A DNA stretch of 33,349 nt, from NCBI GenBank assembly GCA_964548045.1, contig CAZJQZ010000008.1, forward strand, positions 1 to 33,349. The letters run 5' to 3'. Shown in pieces: positions 8,680 to 16,000 of the stretch. How positions within the stretch are numbered: the stretch's first letter is position 1; each line of letters begins with the position of its first letter. Both the position numbers and the translations under genes were made by a program. Origin of the DNA: JBGLNL01 sp964548045 (GTDB taxonomy: Bacteria > Chloroflexota > Dehalococcoidia > SZUA-161 > SpSt-899). The notes under the pieces were generated by a model that was not told where the DNA came from, did not search any database, and worked only from the letters and a program-made list of their open reading frames with translations.

Positions 8680-9429
8680 TTACTGGGATCGATATTGTTC
8701 GAGGACATCATCGGGGAAATCGGCATTGGTGAACACCTGCTGAACATCATCGATATCTTCCAGTTTATCGATCAGCTTGAGTGTCTGCATAGCGGTTTTA
8801 TCATCCAGTTCAGCCATGTTCTGGGGAACCAGCGTGACCTCCGCGGAAGATACGGTCAATCCGCCTTCTTCGAGTGATTTCCTGACTGCCTCCAGATCTT
8901 CGGGTTTGGTATGAATTTCAATTACTCCGTCTTCTACTTTGACATCCTCGGCGCCGGCATCAATGGCGGCAAGTTCTATTTCTTCGGGATCATTTTCAGT
9001 TTCAATTGCAATCAAACCCTCTTTATTGAATACCCAGGTAACGCAGCCAACCTCTCCCATACTGGCATTGTTTTTGGTAAAAATGCTGCGAACCTCGGAT
9101 ACGGTACGGTTGCGATTATCAGTGACAATCTGCAAAAGCATGGCAGCGCCACCCGGACTGTAACCTTCCAGTGTCATTTCTTCAAGCGCGCCAGCCGCAT
9201 TCTCCCCGGTGCCCCGTTTGATGGCCCGGTCAATATTATCAACGGGCATGTTGTTATCTTTGGCTTTCTGAACCGCAAGACGCAGCGATGAATTTGCATC
9301 AGGGTCACCGCCTCCGCTGCGAGCAGCAATGGTGATTTCACGGCCTAACCTGGTAAAGAGCTGGCCTCTCTTTGCATCAGCCGCACCCTTGGCACGTTTG
9401 ATTGTGGACCATTTAGAATGACCGGACAT
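8680..9429 (-). CDS. yebC: YebC/PmpR/TACO1 family protein
   Basis: A 249-residue YebC family protein. It begins with the signature MSGHSKWSTIKRAKGAADA and has the usual three-domain length (about 245 residues). Family members have been described as DNA-binding regulators and, in the TACO1/YebC line, as factors that help ribosomes pass difficult sequences such as proline stretches. It starts 13 bases after the stop of the B12-binding mutase gene, with AGGCAGGG upstream, so it is the distal gene of that transcript. In many bacteria yebC sits near ruvABC; that neighbourhood is absent here. Confidence 0.93.
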   Translation of the reverse strand: MSGHSKWSTIKRAKGAADAKRGQLFTRLGREITIAARSGGGDPDANSSLRLAVQKAKDNNMPVDNIDRAIKRGTGENAAGALEEMTLEGYSPGGAAMLLQIVTDNRNRTVSEVRSIFTKNNASMGEVGCVTWVFNKEGLIAIETENDPEEIELAAIDAGAEDVKVEDGVIEIHTKPEDLEAVRKSLEEGGLTVSSAEVTLVPQNMAELDDKTAMQTLKLIDKLEDIDDVQQVFTNADFPDDVLEQYRSQ

Positions 9430-9442
9430 TTAACAACCCTGC

Positions 9443-9841
9443 CTAGTTTCTCTCAGCAACAGTTTTCTGGACATAATCGACAATAGTTGCGGTTGTTGTC
9501 CCCGGACCAAATGTAGCCTTGATGCCTATCTTCTCCATAGCAGCCTGGTCATCTTCGGGAATGATGCCACCGGCAATTACCGTAACATCACCCAAATCTC
9601 GCTTTTTAAGCTCCGCCATAATAAGCGGGAAGAGTTCCGTATGTGCCCCGGAAAGGATACTCAACCCCACAACATCCACATCTTCCTGCAATGCAGCTTC
9701 GGCGATCATTTCGGGGGTTTGCCGGATTCCAGTGTAAATGACCTCCATTCCGGCATCACGAAATGCACGGGCTACCACCTTGGCTCCCCGGTCATGGCCA
9801 TCCAATCCGGGTTTGGCTACAAGTACTCTAATATTAGACAT
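9443..9841 (-). CDS. Methylmalonyl-CoA mutase C-terminal, cobalamin-binding subunit
   Basis: A 132-residue stand-alone B12-binding domain of the methylmalonyl-CoA mutase type. It carries the base-off motif D-G-H16-D-R-G, where the His coordinates cobalt, followed by SILSG and a GG loop near IAGGI, as expected for this Rossmann-like fold. It needs a separate catalytic subunit, which is not in the window, to convert methylmalonyl-CoA to succinyl-CoA. The ATG at 9841 has AGGAGG about 10 bases upstream; an in-frame TTG at 9847 is possible but less likely. It sits between the epimerase gene and yebC on one strand, which supports the methylmalonyl assignment over other B12 enzymes. Confidence 0.9.
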   Translation of the reverse strand: MSNIRVLVAKPGLDGHDRGAKVVARAFRDAGMEVIYTGIRQTPEMIAEAALQEDVDVVGLSILSGAHTELFPLIMAELKKRDLGDVTVIAGGIIPEDDQAAMEKIGIKATFGPGTTTATIVDYVQKTVAERN

Positions 9842-9867
9842 GGGCAAAATGCCTCCTTTTGTGATTG

Positions 9868-10266
9868 CTAAACCTTCTGGGCAAGCTCAAGAAGAACTCC
9901 GTGGACGGATTTGGGATGGACGAAACCAATCTTTCCTGCCAGTCCGCTTCGCCCCTGCTTGTCGATGAGCTTTGCGCCCTTTTCCTCAAGCCGTTTGAGT
10001 TCCGCATCGGTATCGTCAACTTCGATGGCGATATGATGGATTCCCTCTCCTTTGGACTCCAGAAACTTGGCAACTCCGGTATCTGGTCTTATCGGCTGGA
10101 TAAATTCAATCTCAGTGTCCCCGATAGGAATCAAGGCAGCCTTGACACCCTGATCGGGTATTTCCTCGATTTTGGATGGTTTCAAATCGAAGAGTGTCTC
10201 AAATGACTTAATTGCTTCATCGAGGTTTCTCACTGCCACAGCCACGTGGTCAATTCGTTTAATCAT
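9868..10266 (-). CDS. mce: Methylmalonyl-CoA epimerase
   Basis: A 132-residue VOC-superfamily protein that interconverts the (R) and (S) forms of methylmalonyl-CoA. Visible features: H7 in DHVAVAV, the IHHIAIEV strand and E127 in GVLLELAQ, which are the usual metal ligands, and the family length of about 130-150 residues. It starts at an ATG behind GGGGG and is the first gene of the mce, mutase B12 subunit, yebC transcript. The pairing with the mutase subunit suggests propionyl-CoA or succinyl-CoA metabolism. Confidence 0.93.
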   Translation of the reverse strand: MIKRIDHVAVAVRNLDEAIKSFETLFDLKPSKIEEIPDQGVKAALIPIGDTEIEFIQPIRPDTGVAKFLESKGEGIHHIAIEVDDTDAELKRLEEKGAKLIDKQGRSGLAGKIGFVHPKSVHGVLLELAQKV

Positions 10267-10314
10267 TATTCCCCCTGATTAAATACCCTGTTTTTTTCTT
10301 AGCACCCATAGCTG

Positions 10315-10344
10315 AATATACAATAATTCGGGTAAAGGTGTCAA
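10315..10344 (-). promoter_or_regulatory. Sigma-70 promoter of the mce operon
   Basis: On the minus strand, a perfect TTGACA (10344-10339) and TATATT (10320-10315) are separated by 18 bases. Transcription would start near 10308, about 42 bases before the mce ATG at 10266. Confidence 0.7.
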
Positions 10345-10381
10345 TTCCAGCCAGCCCATTTCCCTCACGTGATTGCTGTGT

Positions 10382-10401
10382 TACAATGACTACGTCGTAG
10401 T
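10382..10401 (+). promoter_or_regulatory. -10 element and dyad operator candidate upstream of the PAC2 gene
   Basis: TACAAT (10382-10387) could be a -10 box, though the matching -35 is poor. A perfect dyad follows directly, ACTACG (10389-10394), T, CGTAGT (10396-10401), placed where the transcript would begin (about 10394). Such a location suits a repressor site. The regulator is unknown. Confidence 0.35.
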
Positions 10402-10448
10402 TATGGGCCTATAGCAAATCAGGCAACATTTGAACTGGAGAGCCAGCC

Positions 10449-11276
10449 ATGGAACATGTTATTCTGCATCGCACCCCCAAACTCAAGAAACCGGTCATGC
10501 TGGCAGCCTGGCCTGGCGTCAGTGATGTGGCCCTGGAAGTGGCTGCCTACCTTGTTGACAAGATGGAGGGCAAAGAGTTTGCGGCACTTGATCCTATGGA
10601 CTTCTTCACACCTGTTGGGATTCAGGTACAGGAAAATGTGGTCCAAGTTCCGGTATTCCCGGAAAATAAATTCTATTTGATAAAAACCCCGAAGGGTAAA
10701 AGTGATGTGATTGTATTCTCCGGCGAATCCCAGCCGGACCGCAATCATTACGATCTTGCCAGAGCAGTGCTGGATGTGGCCGAGAGATTCAAGGTCAAGA
10801 GGATTTACACCTGCGCCGCCGCTATGGTCCAGCACAGTGTGCAAAAATCACGTGTTCTGGCAGCCGCAACGGATGCCAAATTGATAACAGAACTCAAACA
10901 GTACAACATTACGCTGGTGGGCAATTTCCAGATTAGAGGACTCAACGGCCTGCTGCTGGGAGCAGCCAGGGAAAGAGGCATGGAGGGTATCTGCATTCTG
11001 GGCGAAACCCCTCAATATGCTGCCGAGATGCCCAATCCCATAGCTTCTTACGCGGTGCTCGGAGCGCTATCACAAATATTCGGGCTGAACCTCGACCTCT
11101 CCGATATAGCCAAAGATGCAAAGCAGATGGCCGAAGAAATGAAAATGCTCTCCCAGGAGTTCATGACCAAGTATATCAACCACTTCACGCAACCGATATG
11201 GGAACGCAATCCCAGAGATGAATTTGAGACCGATGATGATGACGAGGGTGATGATTACATGGGAGAAGATAATTAG
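10449..11276 (+). CDS. PAC2 family protein (proteasome assembly chaperone-like)
   Basis: A 275-residue soluble protein of the PAC2 family, recognised from the N-terminal KLKKPVMLAAWPGVSDVALE pattern, the central VIVFSGESQP and YTCAAAM stretches, and GLNGLLLGAARERGMEG. PAC2 proteins in eukaryotes assist proteasome assembly; the bacterial and archaeal members are structurally related, but their role is unsettled. The C-terminus is very acidic (DDDDEGDDYMGED), probably disordered. GGAG lies about 10 bases before the ATG. The gene ends 17 bases before hflK, which suggests an operon of PAC2, hflK and hflC and a role near membrane proteolysis or quality control; that link is inference. Confidence 0.87.
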   Translation: MEHVILHRTPKLKKPVMLAAWPGVSDVALEVAAYLVDKMEGKEFAALDPMDFFTPVGIQVQENVVQVPVFPENKFYLIKTPKGKSDVIVFSGESQPDRNHYDLARAVLDVAERFKVKRIYTCAAAMVQHSVQKSRVLAAATDAKLITELKQYNITLVGNFQIRGLNGLLLGAARERGMEGICILGETPQYAAEMPNPIASYAVLGALSQIFGLNLDLSDIAKDAKQMAEEMKMLSQEFMTKYINHFTQPIWERNPRDEFETDDDDEGDDYMGEDN

Positions 11277-11293
11277 CACCGAGGAGGTGGAGA

Positions 11294-12658
11294 ATGGCTA
11301 GATCACCGGGTGGGCCGGGAAACGAGATGTCCTGGGAAGAAATATGGGAAAGGCTAACCGGGAAAGCCAAAGGGGTAGGGCAAAAACCGGGAAGGAATTT
11401 GCCATGGTTGTGGATTCTGATAGGAGCAGCAGTCGTGATCTGGCTGCTGACCGGAATTTACACCGTTGGGCCAGGAGAAGAAGGGGTGGTGAAAAGATTC
11501 GGGGAACATGTGAGCACCACCGGACCCGGACTTCACTATCACCTCCCGTCTCCATTTGAAACGGTCAACCGGGTCAGTATTGAGGAGATCCGAACTGCTG
11601 AAATCGGGTTTCGAACAACTGGAAATGAGCAATATCAAATGGTTGATAAAGAATCACACATGTTGACTGGCGATGAGAATATCGTTGAAGCTCAGGTAGT
11701 AGTGCAGTTCAAGGTCAGAGATTCCGCTGCTTATTTGTTTAATGTGATGGACCCCGAACAGGTCCTCCACAATGCTACAGAGGTTGCCCTGAGAAGCGCG
11801 GTCGGAGACCATACCATCGACTTCGTAATGATCGAAGGCCGAAGCACGGTTCAGACCGAAGTCATGACATACCTGCAACAATTGCTCGATGATTACGGAT
11901 CGGGCTTGCTGGTAACCACGTTGAAACTGCAATACGCCGGCCCGCCCAGTGAAGTGAAAGACGCTTTTGATGAGGTGGTGCGGGCACGAGAGGATAAACA
12001 AAAGGTGGTTCGTGAAGCGGAAGGCTATGCCGCCGACCGTGTTCCCATGTCAAGGGGAGAAGCAGAAAAGATGGTGCTTGAGGCTACAGCCTACAGGGAA
12101 GAGCGGGCGCTCAAAGCCGAGGGTGATGCGGCTAAGTTCCTCCAGGTTTTGAGGGAACATGAAGTGCCGGCAGCATTTCAGGTGCTGGCAGAAGACGGTG
12201 TTTCAAAGGCAAGTGACGTGTTGATGCAAATTGAAGCAGTTGAAGAGGTTATTGCCGAAGTGGTAATAGCCGGGTCTTCGCAATTCACTTTCCTGGGAGA
12301 TCAACAGCTTACAGCCACAACGAGAGATAAACTCTACGAAATTCTCTCCGGACTTGGCGCTACTGCCGGAATCGCCAATGCCAGCGACCTGACCGGACAG
12401 AATTTGATCGATGCTTTAGCCAATCTAAATTTGGCAGATGAATTCCTCCTGGCCTATGATGAGGCGATAAGTTTGACACAGGAAAGGCTATACCTGGAAA
12501 CAATGGAGAGCGTTCTTACAAATACCGAAAAGTTCATCATTGATCCCAGCGCCGGAGGCGATCTGGAGCCATTCCTGCCATTAAAGGAACTCACCGGATT
12601 TTCCGGTGCAGCAGCAGTGCCTGCCATATCCGATCAAACCGGGGAGGCAAGCCAATGA
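11294..12658 (+). CDS. hflK: HflK-type SPFH membrane protein with an internal insertion
   Basis: A 454-residue HflK homologue. With HflC it forms a membrane-anchored SPFH complex that encloses and modulates the FtsH protease. There is one transmembrane helix (about 36-57) after a short N-terminal segment, then the SPFH domain (about 58-220) and a charged coiled-coil stalk (about 225-290). The canonical HflK tail RLYLETME is at about 398-405. It is separated from the stalk ending near E290 by about 95-105 residues not found in the HflK proteins I know; the extra piece is rich in Ala, Leu and Asp. GAGGAGGTGG precedes the ATG. The stop overlaps the hflC start (ATGA), so the two subunits are translationally coupled. 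Confidence 0.92.
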   Translation: MARSPGGPGNEMSWEEIWERLTGKAKGVGQKPGRNLPWLWILIGAAVVIWLLTGIYTVGPGEEGVVKRFGEHVSTTGPGLHYHLPSPFETVNRVSIEEIRTAEIGFRTTGNEQYQMVDKESHMLTGDENIVEAQVVVQFKVRDSAAYLFNVMDPEQVLHNATEVALRSAVGDHTIDFVMIEGRSTVQTEVMTYLQQLLDDYGSGLLVTTLKLQYAGPPSEVKDAFDEVVRAREDKQKVVREAEGYAADRVPMSRGEAEKMVLEATAYREERALKAEGDAAKFLQVLREHEVPAAFQVLAEDGVSKASDVLMQIEAVEEVIAEVVIAGSSQFTFLGDQQLTATTRDKLYEILSGLGATAGIANASDLTGQNLIDALANLNLADEFLLAYDEAISLTQERLYLETMESVLTNTEKFIIDPSAGGDLEPFLPLKELTGFSGAAAVPAISDQTGEASQ

Positions 12659-13518
12659 GAAAAACAGTAATTATCGCAGCCATTGGGATATTCCTCCTGA
12701 TCGTGATTTTGCAGTGCTTTTACACTGTGGACGAGACTGAGCAGGTAATAATCCTGCAAATGGGAGAATACATGAAGACGGTTGACAGCCCCGGCATCCA
12801 CGCCAAACTCCCATTTATTCAATCAGCCAAGAGCCTCGATAAGCGAGTGCTTATGAGCGATGCTCCTCCCACATCTTACCTCACGCTGGATAAGAAAAAC
12901 CTTGAGGTTGATCATGTAACCCGCTGGCGGATCATCGAGCCCGATACTTTCTACAAGAGCATCGGCAGCAATGAGGCTAATGCACTGCAAAGACTCAATG
13001 CCATTGTCGTCTCCGAATTGAGGGACGAACTGGCTTCCTTCACTTTAGTAGACATAATATCTACGCAGCGAGAATCAATAATGGAAGAGGTAAGCGAACG
13101 GACTGCCCTGAAAGCCACTGAGTTCGGGATAGAAGTCATTGATGTCCGGGTCAAGCGAGCCGATTTACCGAAGGAAGTGCAATCAAATGTTTTTGACCGG
13201 ATGAAGGCTGAGCGTGAGAGGGAGGCCAAGAAGTACCGGGCTGAGGGTGAAGAGCAGGCCCTCAAAACCAGAGCGGAAGCCGATAGAGAGGCAATAGTTA
13301 TTCTGGCCGAAGCCTACCGACAAGAGCAGTTACTAAAAGGTGAAGGCGATGCGCTTGCTACAGCCATCTATGCCGCTGCTTATGCACAGGGCCCACAATT
13401 CTACAGTCTTCTGAGAACACTCGAAGCCTATACCTCTATTATGGATAGCGAAACCACCCTAGTGCTCAGCACGGAATCCGATCTGTTCAAATATCTTTCC
13501 AGTTCCGAACAGCAATAA
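12655..13518 (+). CDS. hflC: HflC-type SPFH membrane protein
   Basis: A 287-residue HflC homologue, the partner of HflK in the FtsH-modulating membrane complex. It has one N-terminal transmembrane helix (about 4-22), then the SPFH domain starting at TVDETEQVIILQMGE, the family segment EVIDVRVKRADLP, and a stalk rich in Glu, Arg and Ala (ERERE, RAEGEEQA, RAEADREA), ending with LRTLEAY. Length matches E. coli HflC (334) apart from a shorter stalk. It overlaps hflK by four bases (ATGA). The gene ends just before a palindromic repeat shared with the convergent J-domain gene. Confidence 0.94.
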   Translation: MRKTVIIAAIGIFLLIVILQCFYTVDETEQVIILQMGEYMKTVDSPGIHAKLPFIQSAKSLDKRVLMSDAPPTSYLTLDKKNLEVDHVTRWRIIEPDTFYKSIGSNEANALQRLNAIVVSELRDELASFTLVDIISTQRESIMEEVSERTALKATEFGIEVIDVRVKRADLPKEVQSNVFDRMKAEREREAKKYRAEGEEQALKTRAEADREAIVILAEAYRQEQLLKGEGDALATAIYAAAYAQGPQFYSLLRTLEAYTSIMDSETTLVLSTESDLFKYLSSSEQQ

Positions 13519-13526
13519 ATAAAAAC

Positions 13527-13556
13527 AGTAGGGGCACGTTGCAACGTGCCCCTACT
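13527..13556. repeat. Palindromic repeat copy 2, likely bidirectional terminator
   Basis: A perfect 30-bp palindrome (15-bp arms, no spacer), outer half AGTAGGGGCACGTTG. It lies between the convergent hflC and J-domain genes and contains the TAG stop codon of the J-domain gene (13554-13552). It shares the GTAGGGGC...GCCCCTAC ends with copies at 3396 and 23040. Confidence 0.8.
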
Positions 13557-14400
13557 TTACCCTGATTTGCAAGTACAAATCGCCCGGCTGTATTCCCGGT
13601 TCACCCATTCCGCTAAGCCTGATCTTCTTTCCGGAGGCAATCCCCACAGGCACGAATACCTCAATGGTTTTTGTTTTGTTCCCCCGTTTGTAGCGGACTC
13701 TCTTTTTGCATCCATCAGCCGATTCTGCTGCCGAGATCTTCAAATCTTTATGGATATCTTCCCCACGCGGAGGCAGATCGAGATCAATTGCCAAAACCTT
13801 ACGGAGCGCATATTTGCTCAATTTGCCGATTGCCTTGCCTATCAGCCTTTCAGCAAAACTGGGTTTGCTTCCTGCTATCAAATTATCGGAAATGCGCGAT
13901 TGCGGATTGCGTGCTCCGGCATTACCACGTCTGTAGTAATCCTGCCTGACACCACCAGGCCCACGGTAATAATAGTGAAATTCTCCTGCCCCTCCCCAGG
14001 AATCACCTCCTGAAAACATCTGATCGAAGAATCTCTTATCAAATCGGAGACCCATCTGGGAAAACATTCGTTCGAGATCGGCAAATACCTGCCGGGCCAT
14101 TGCCGGATCAAAAAAAGTATCGTTAAAAGAATACGAACCGGCTCGGTCAGGCCGCTGGCTGTCTCCAAATCCCGCACCGGCATAGCCGCCTCTCCGGTAA
14201 GCATCGTACTTTTGCCTTCGGGCCGAATCGCAGAGGACGCTGTATGCCTCATTAATCTCCTTGAATTTCTCTCCGGCTTCGATTTCGTTCCCCGGATTTC
14301 TATCAGGATGATACTGAAAAGCCAGTTGGCGAAAAGCACTTTTAATCTCATCATCTCTGGCATCTTTAGGAACACCGAGGATTTCGTAATAATCTTTCAT
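13552..14400 (-). CDS. J-domain protein with a single C-terminal domain (CbpA/DnaJ-like)
   Basis: A 282-residue J-protein that should stimulate the ATPase of a DnaK-type chaperone. The J domain (about 1-68) has the HPD motif at 31-33. A Gly/Arg/Tyr-rich linker follows (about 70-150). Only one substrate-binding C-terminal domain is present (about 200-282), with the pattern VFVPVGIASGKKIRLSGMGEPG. There are no zinc-finger CxxCxGxG repeats, so it is not the main DnaJ, which lies at 28350. CbpA-type proteins normally continue into a second C-terminal domain; here the reading frame ends right after the first, at a stop inside a palindromic repeat. This may be natural or a truncation. There is no Shine-Dalgarno, and the promoter places transcription only a few bases before the ATG. 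Confidence 0.85.
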   Translation of the reverse strand: MKDYYEILGVPKDARDDEIKSAFRQLAFQYHPDRNPGNEIEAGEKFKEINEAYSVLCDSARRQKYDAYRRGGYAGAGFGDSQRPDRAGSYSFNDTFFDPAMARQVFADLERMFSQMGLRFDKRFFDQMFSGGDSWGGAGEFHYYYRGPGGVRQDYYRRGNAGARNPQSRISDNLIAGSKPSFAERLIGKAIGKLSKYALRKVLAIDLDLPPRGEDIHKDLKISAAESADGCKKRVRYKRGNKTKTIEVFVPVGIASGKKIRLSGMGEPGIQPGDLYLQIRVK

Positions 14401-14409
14401 ACGGAAATC

Positions 14410-14438
14410 ATGATAGCAACAACCTTACCGGTTCACAA
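14410..14438 (-). promoter_or_regulatory. Promoter of the J-domain gene, nearly leaderless
   Basis: On the minus strand, TTGTGA (14438-14433) and TATCAT (14415-14410) are separated by 17 bases. Nine bases separate the -10 box from the ATG at 14400, so the transcript would start only about 1-3 bases before the start codon. No ribosome-binding site is seen. Confidence 0.55.
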
Positions 14439-14451
14439 GAAGGCATTGCAA

Positions 14452-14481
14452 TTGACCAGCCAGGAAACAGCTTGCTATAAT
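14452..14481 (+). promoter_or_regulatory. Promoter of the amidohydrolase gene, probably leaderless
   Basis: TTGACC (14452-14457) and a perfect TATAAT (14476-14481) are separated by 18 bases. Only 6 bases lie between the -10 box and the GTG at 14488, so transcription should start at or next to the start codon. The mRNA would have no room for a Shine-Dalgarno. Confidence 0.65.
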
Positions 14482-14487
14482 GCGAGC

Positions 14488-15330
14488 GTGATTGTTGACT
14501 TCCATACCCACATCGTGCCCCCTGATTTGAAAGAACGCCGGGATGAATTGATTCGGGAAGACCAGTGTCTCGGGGCTCTCTTTTCCGATCCCGCTGCCAA
14601 AATGGCCACCGCCGAAGAATTGATCGCAAGCATGGATAGTGACGGCATCGACGTGTCCGTTGCCACTAACATGGGCTGGTCAAGTCTGGAGCTTTGTCGG
14701 GAAACAAACGATTATTTAATGGAATCCGTTGCCCGTTATCCCGATAGACTGGTCGGGTTTGGAATGATCGATCCCCGGTGGGAAGACGCTCCCGCCGAAA
14801 TCGAGCGATGTGCTGACGGCGGGCTTCGCGGCATCGGTGAGTTGATGCCTCATTTGCAGGGATACGATCTGGGAGATAAGGATTTAATGCAGCCGGTGGT
14901 CGAAGCAACCGAAAAGCACAACATGATAATTCTAACCCATTCCTCGGAACCGGTGGGCCATGTTTATCCCGGAAAAGGCAACGTCCATCCCGAAATGCTC
15001 TACCGGTTCATCACCAATTTCCCCAGACAACGCATCGTCTGCGCCCACTGGGGAGGCGGACTTCCTTTTTACGCCCTGATGCCGGAGGTGGGACGAGCTT
15101 TCGAAAACGTCTGGTTCGATACGGCGGCATCTCCCTTCCTTTATAAATACGATATCTTCCCGCGAGCAGTCGAAATTGTCGGGGTTGAAAAAATACTTTT
15201 CGGCAGCGATTTCCCCCTTATTACGCAGAAGCGGATAATCACCGGATTGGATGAGCGAACCAGTCTTTCGGAAGAAGTCAAAGAACGCATTCTGGGGGGG
15301 AATGCCTCCGCGCTACTGGGACTCGGCTGA
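14488..15330 (+). CDS. Amidohydrolase_2 family metal-dependent hydrolase or decarboxylase
   Basis: A 280-residue TIM-barrel protein of the amidohydrolase_2 (ACMSD-like) group. Metal-site motifs are visible in order: DFHTH near residue 4, LTHSSEP in the middle, IVCAHWGGG, and FGSDFPL near the C-terminus. Family members hydrolyse or decarboxylate cyclic or aromatic carboxylates; the substrate is not predictable here. The reading frame is open for 276 bases upstream, but the GTG at 14488 begins the conserved MIVDFHTH and sits directly downstream of a strong promoter, which makes longer starts unlikely. Its TGA overlaps the ATG of thpR (TGATG), so the two genes are coupled. Confidence 0.85.
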   Translation: MIVDFHTHIVPPDLKERRDELIREDQCLGALFSDPAAKMATAEELIASMDSDGIDVSVATNMGWSSLELCRETNDYLMESVARYPDRLVGFGMIDPRWEDAPAEIERCADGGLRGIGELMPHLQGYDLGDKDLMQPVVEATEKHNMIILTHSSEPVGHVYPGKGNVHPEMLYRFITNFPRQRIVCAHWGGGLPFYALMPEVGRAFENVWFDTAASPFLYKYDIFPRAVEIVGVEKILFGSDFPLITQKRIITGLDERTSLSEEVKERILGGNASALLGLG

Positions 15331-15932
15331 TGGGAAAAGTGCGAGCCTTTATTGCCATCGAGCTGCCCACGGAAGTCAAATCAAGTTTGTCTGGCCTAAT
15401 TGAAAACCTTCGCCCGGGCCGGGAACGAGCCGTGAAATGGGTTAATCCAAAGAGCATCCATCTAACACTGAAATTCCTGGGAGATATCCCGGAAAGACAA
15501 TTGGTTGACATAACATCGGCATTGGCTGGCGCAACGGAAGGGTTAACATATTTCGATCTGAAGCTGGAAGGGATTGGTGCTTTCCCCGGTCTGAAAGCAC
15601 CCCGCGTGGTCTGGGCAGGCATTGGTGGTGATATATCAAAACTGATGAAGCTCCAAAAACAGGTTGAACAATCTCTGGTTCCGCTGGGTTTTACGCCGGA
15701 AAAGAGAGAGTTCTCTGCTCATCTTACACTGGGTCGGGTCCGTGAAAATGCCACTCATTTGGAACGTGCCGACCTCGGTTTGGCGCTTGGGAAGCTGACA
15801 CCCGAGAATGCATCACCTTTCACCGTCAGCCGGGTCAGTCTGATGCAAAGCACGCTCACCCATAGCGGTGCCATATACAATCAACTGGCGAGCATTGCTC
15901 TTGACAAGAATAAGAAAAACATGATAAATTGA
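15330..15932 (+). CDS. thpR: RNA 2',3'-cyclic phosphodiesterase (2'-5' RNA ligase family)
   Basis: A 200-residue member of the 2H phosphoesterase superfamily. The two catalytic His-x-Thr motifs are visible, H44-L-T-L in the first half and H131-L-T-L in the second, with the expected spacing and family length (about 180-200). Members open 2',3'-cyclic phosphate ends on RNA and can join 2'-5' RNA ends in vitro; the physiological role is unclear. It is coupled to the amidohydrolase gene by a one-base overlap. The end of the gene contains a promoter (TTGACA at 15901) that serves the next, CIRCE-controlled pair. Confidence 0.93.
   Translation: MGKVRAFIAIELPTEVKSSLSGLIENLRPGRERAVKWVNPKSIHLTLKFLGDIPERQLVDITSALAGATEGLTYFDLKLEGIGAFPGLKAPRVVWAGIGGDISKLMKLQKQVEQSLVPLGFTPEKREFSAHLTLGRVRENATHLERADLGLALGKLTPENASPFTVSRVSLMQSTLTHSGAIYNQLASIALDKNKKNMIN
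15901..15928 (+). promoter_or_regulatory. Promoter of the fmdB-like/dtd pair, inside the end of thpR
   Basis: A perfect TTGACA (15901-15906) and GATAAA (15923-15928) are separated by 16 bases, overlapping the last codons of thpR. The CIRCE operator begins 7 bases after the -10 box, so bound HrcA would cover the transcription start. Confidence 0.55.
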
Positions 15933-15934
15933 GA

Positions 15935-15961
15935 TTAGCACTCCCTCGCAGGGAGTGCTAA
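15935..15961. promoter_or_regulatory. CIRCE operator (HrcA binding site)
   Basis: TTAGCACTC (15935-15943), nine bases, then GAGTGCTAA (15953-15961): an exact match to the CIRCE consensus. CIRCE is the operator of the heat-shock repressor HrcA and normally precedes groESL or the dnaK operon. Here it lies between thpR and a zinc ribbon gene, immediately downstream of a promoter. Confidence 0.93.
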
Positions 15962-16000
15962 TAATAAAAACCATTAAGATGACCGGGAGGTAAATCCCTA

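Noticed and set aside
8434..8680. A small gene or riboswitch in the 247-base gap between yebC and the acs operon
   Set aside because: Only short frames without ribosome sites are present. The gap is explained by the acs promoter and leader, and I could not fit a known riboswitch fold such as cobalamin.
14212..14487. A longer N-terminus for the amidohydrolase
   Set aside because: It would run through the J-domain gene and the divergent promoter. The conserved MIVDFHTH begins at 14488.
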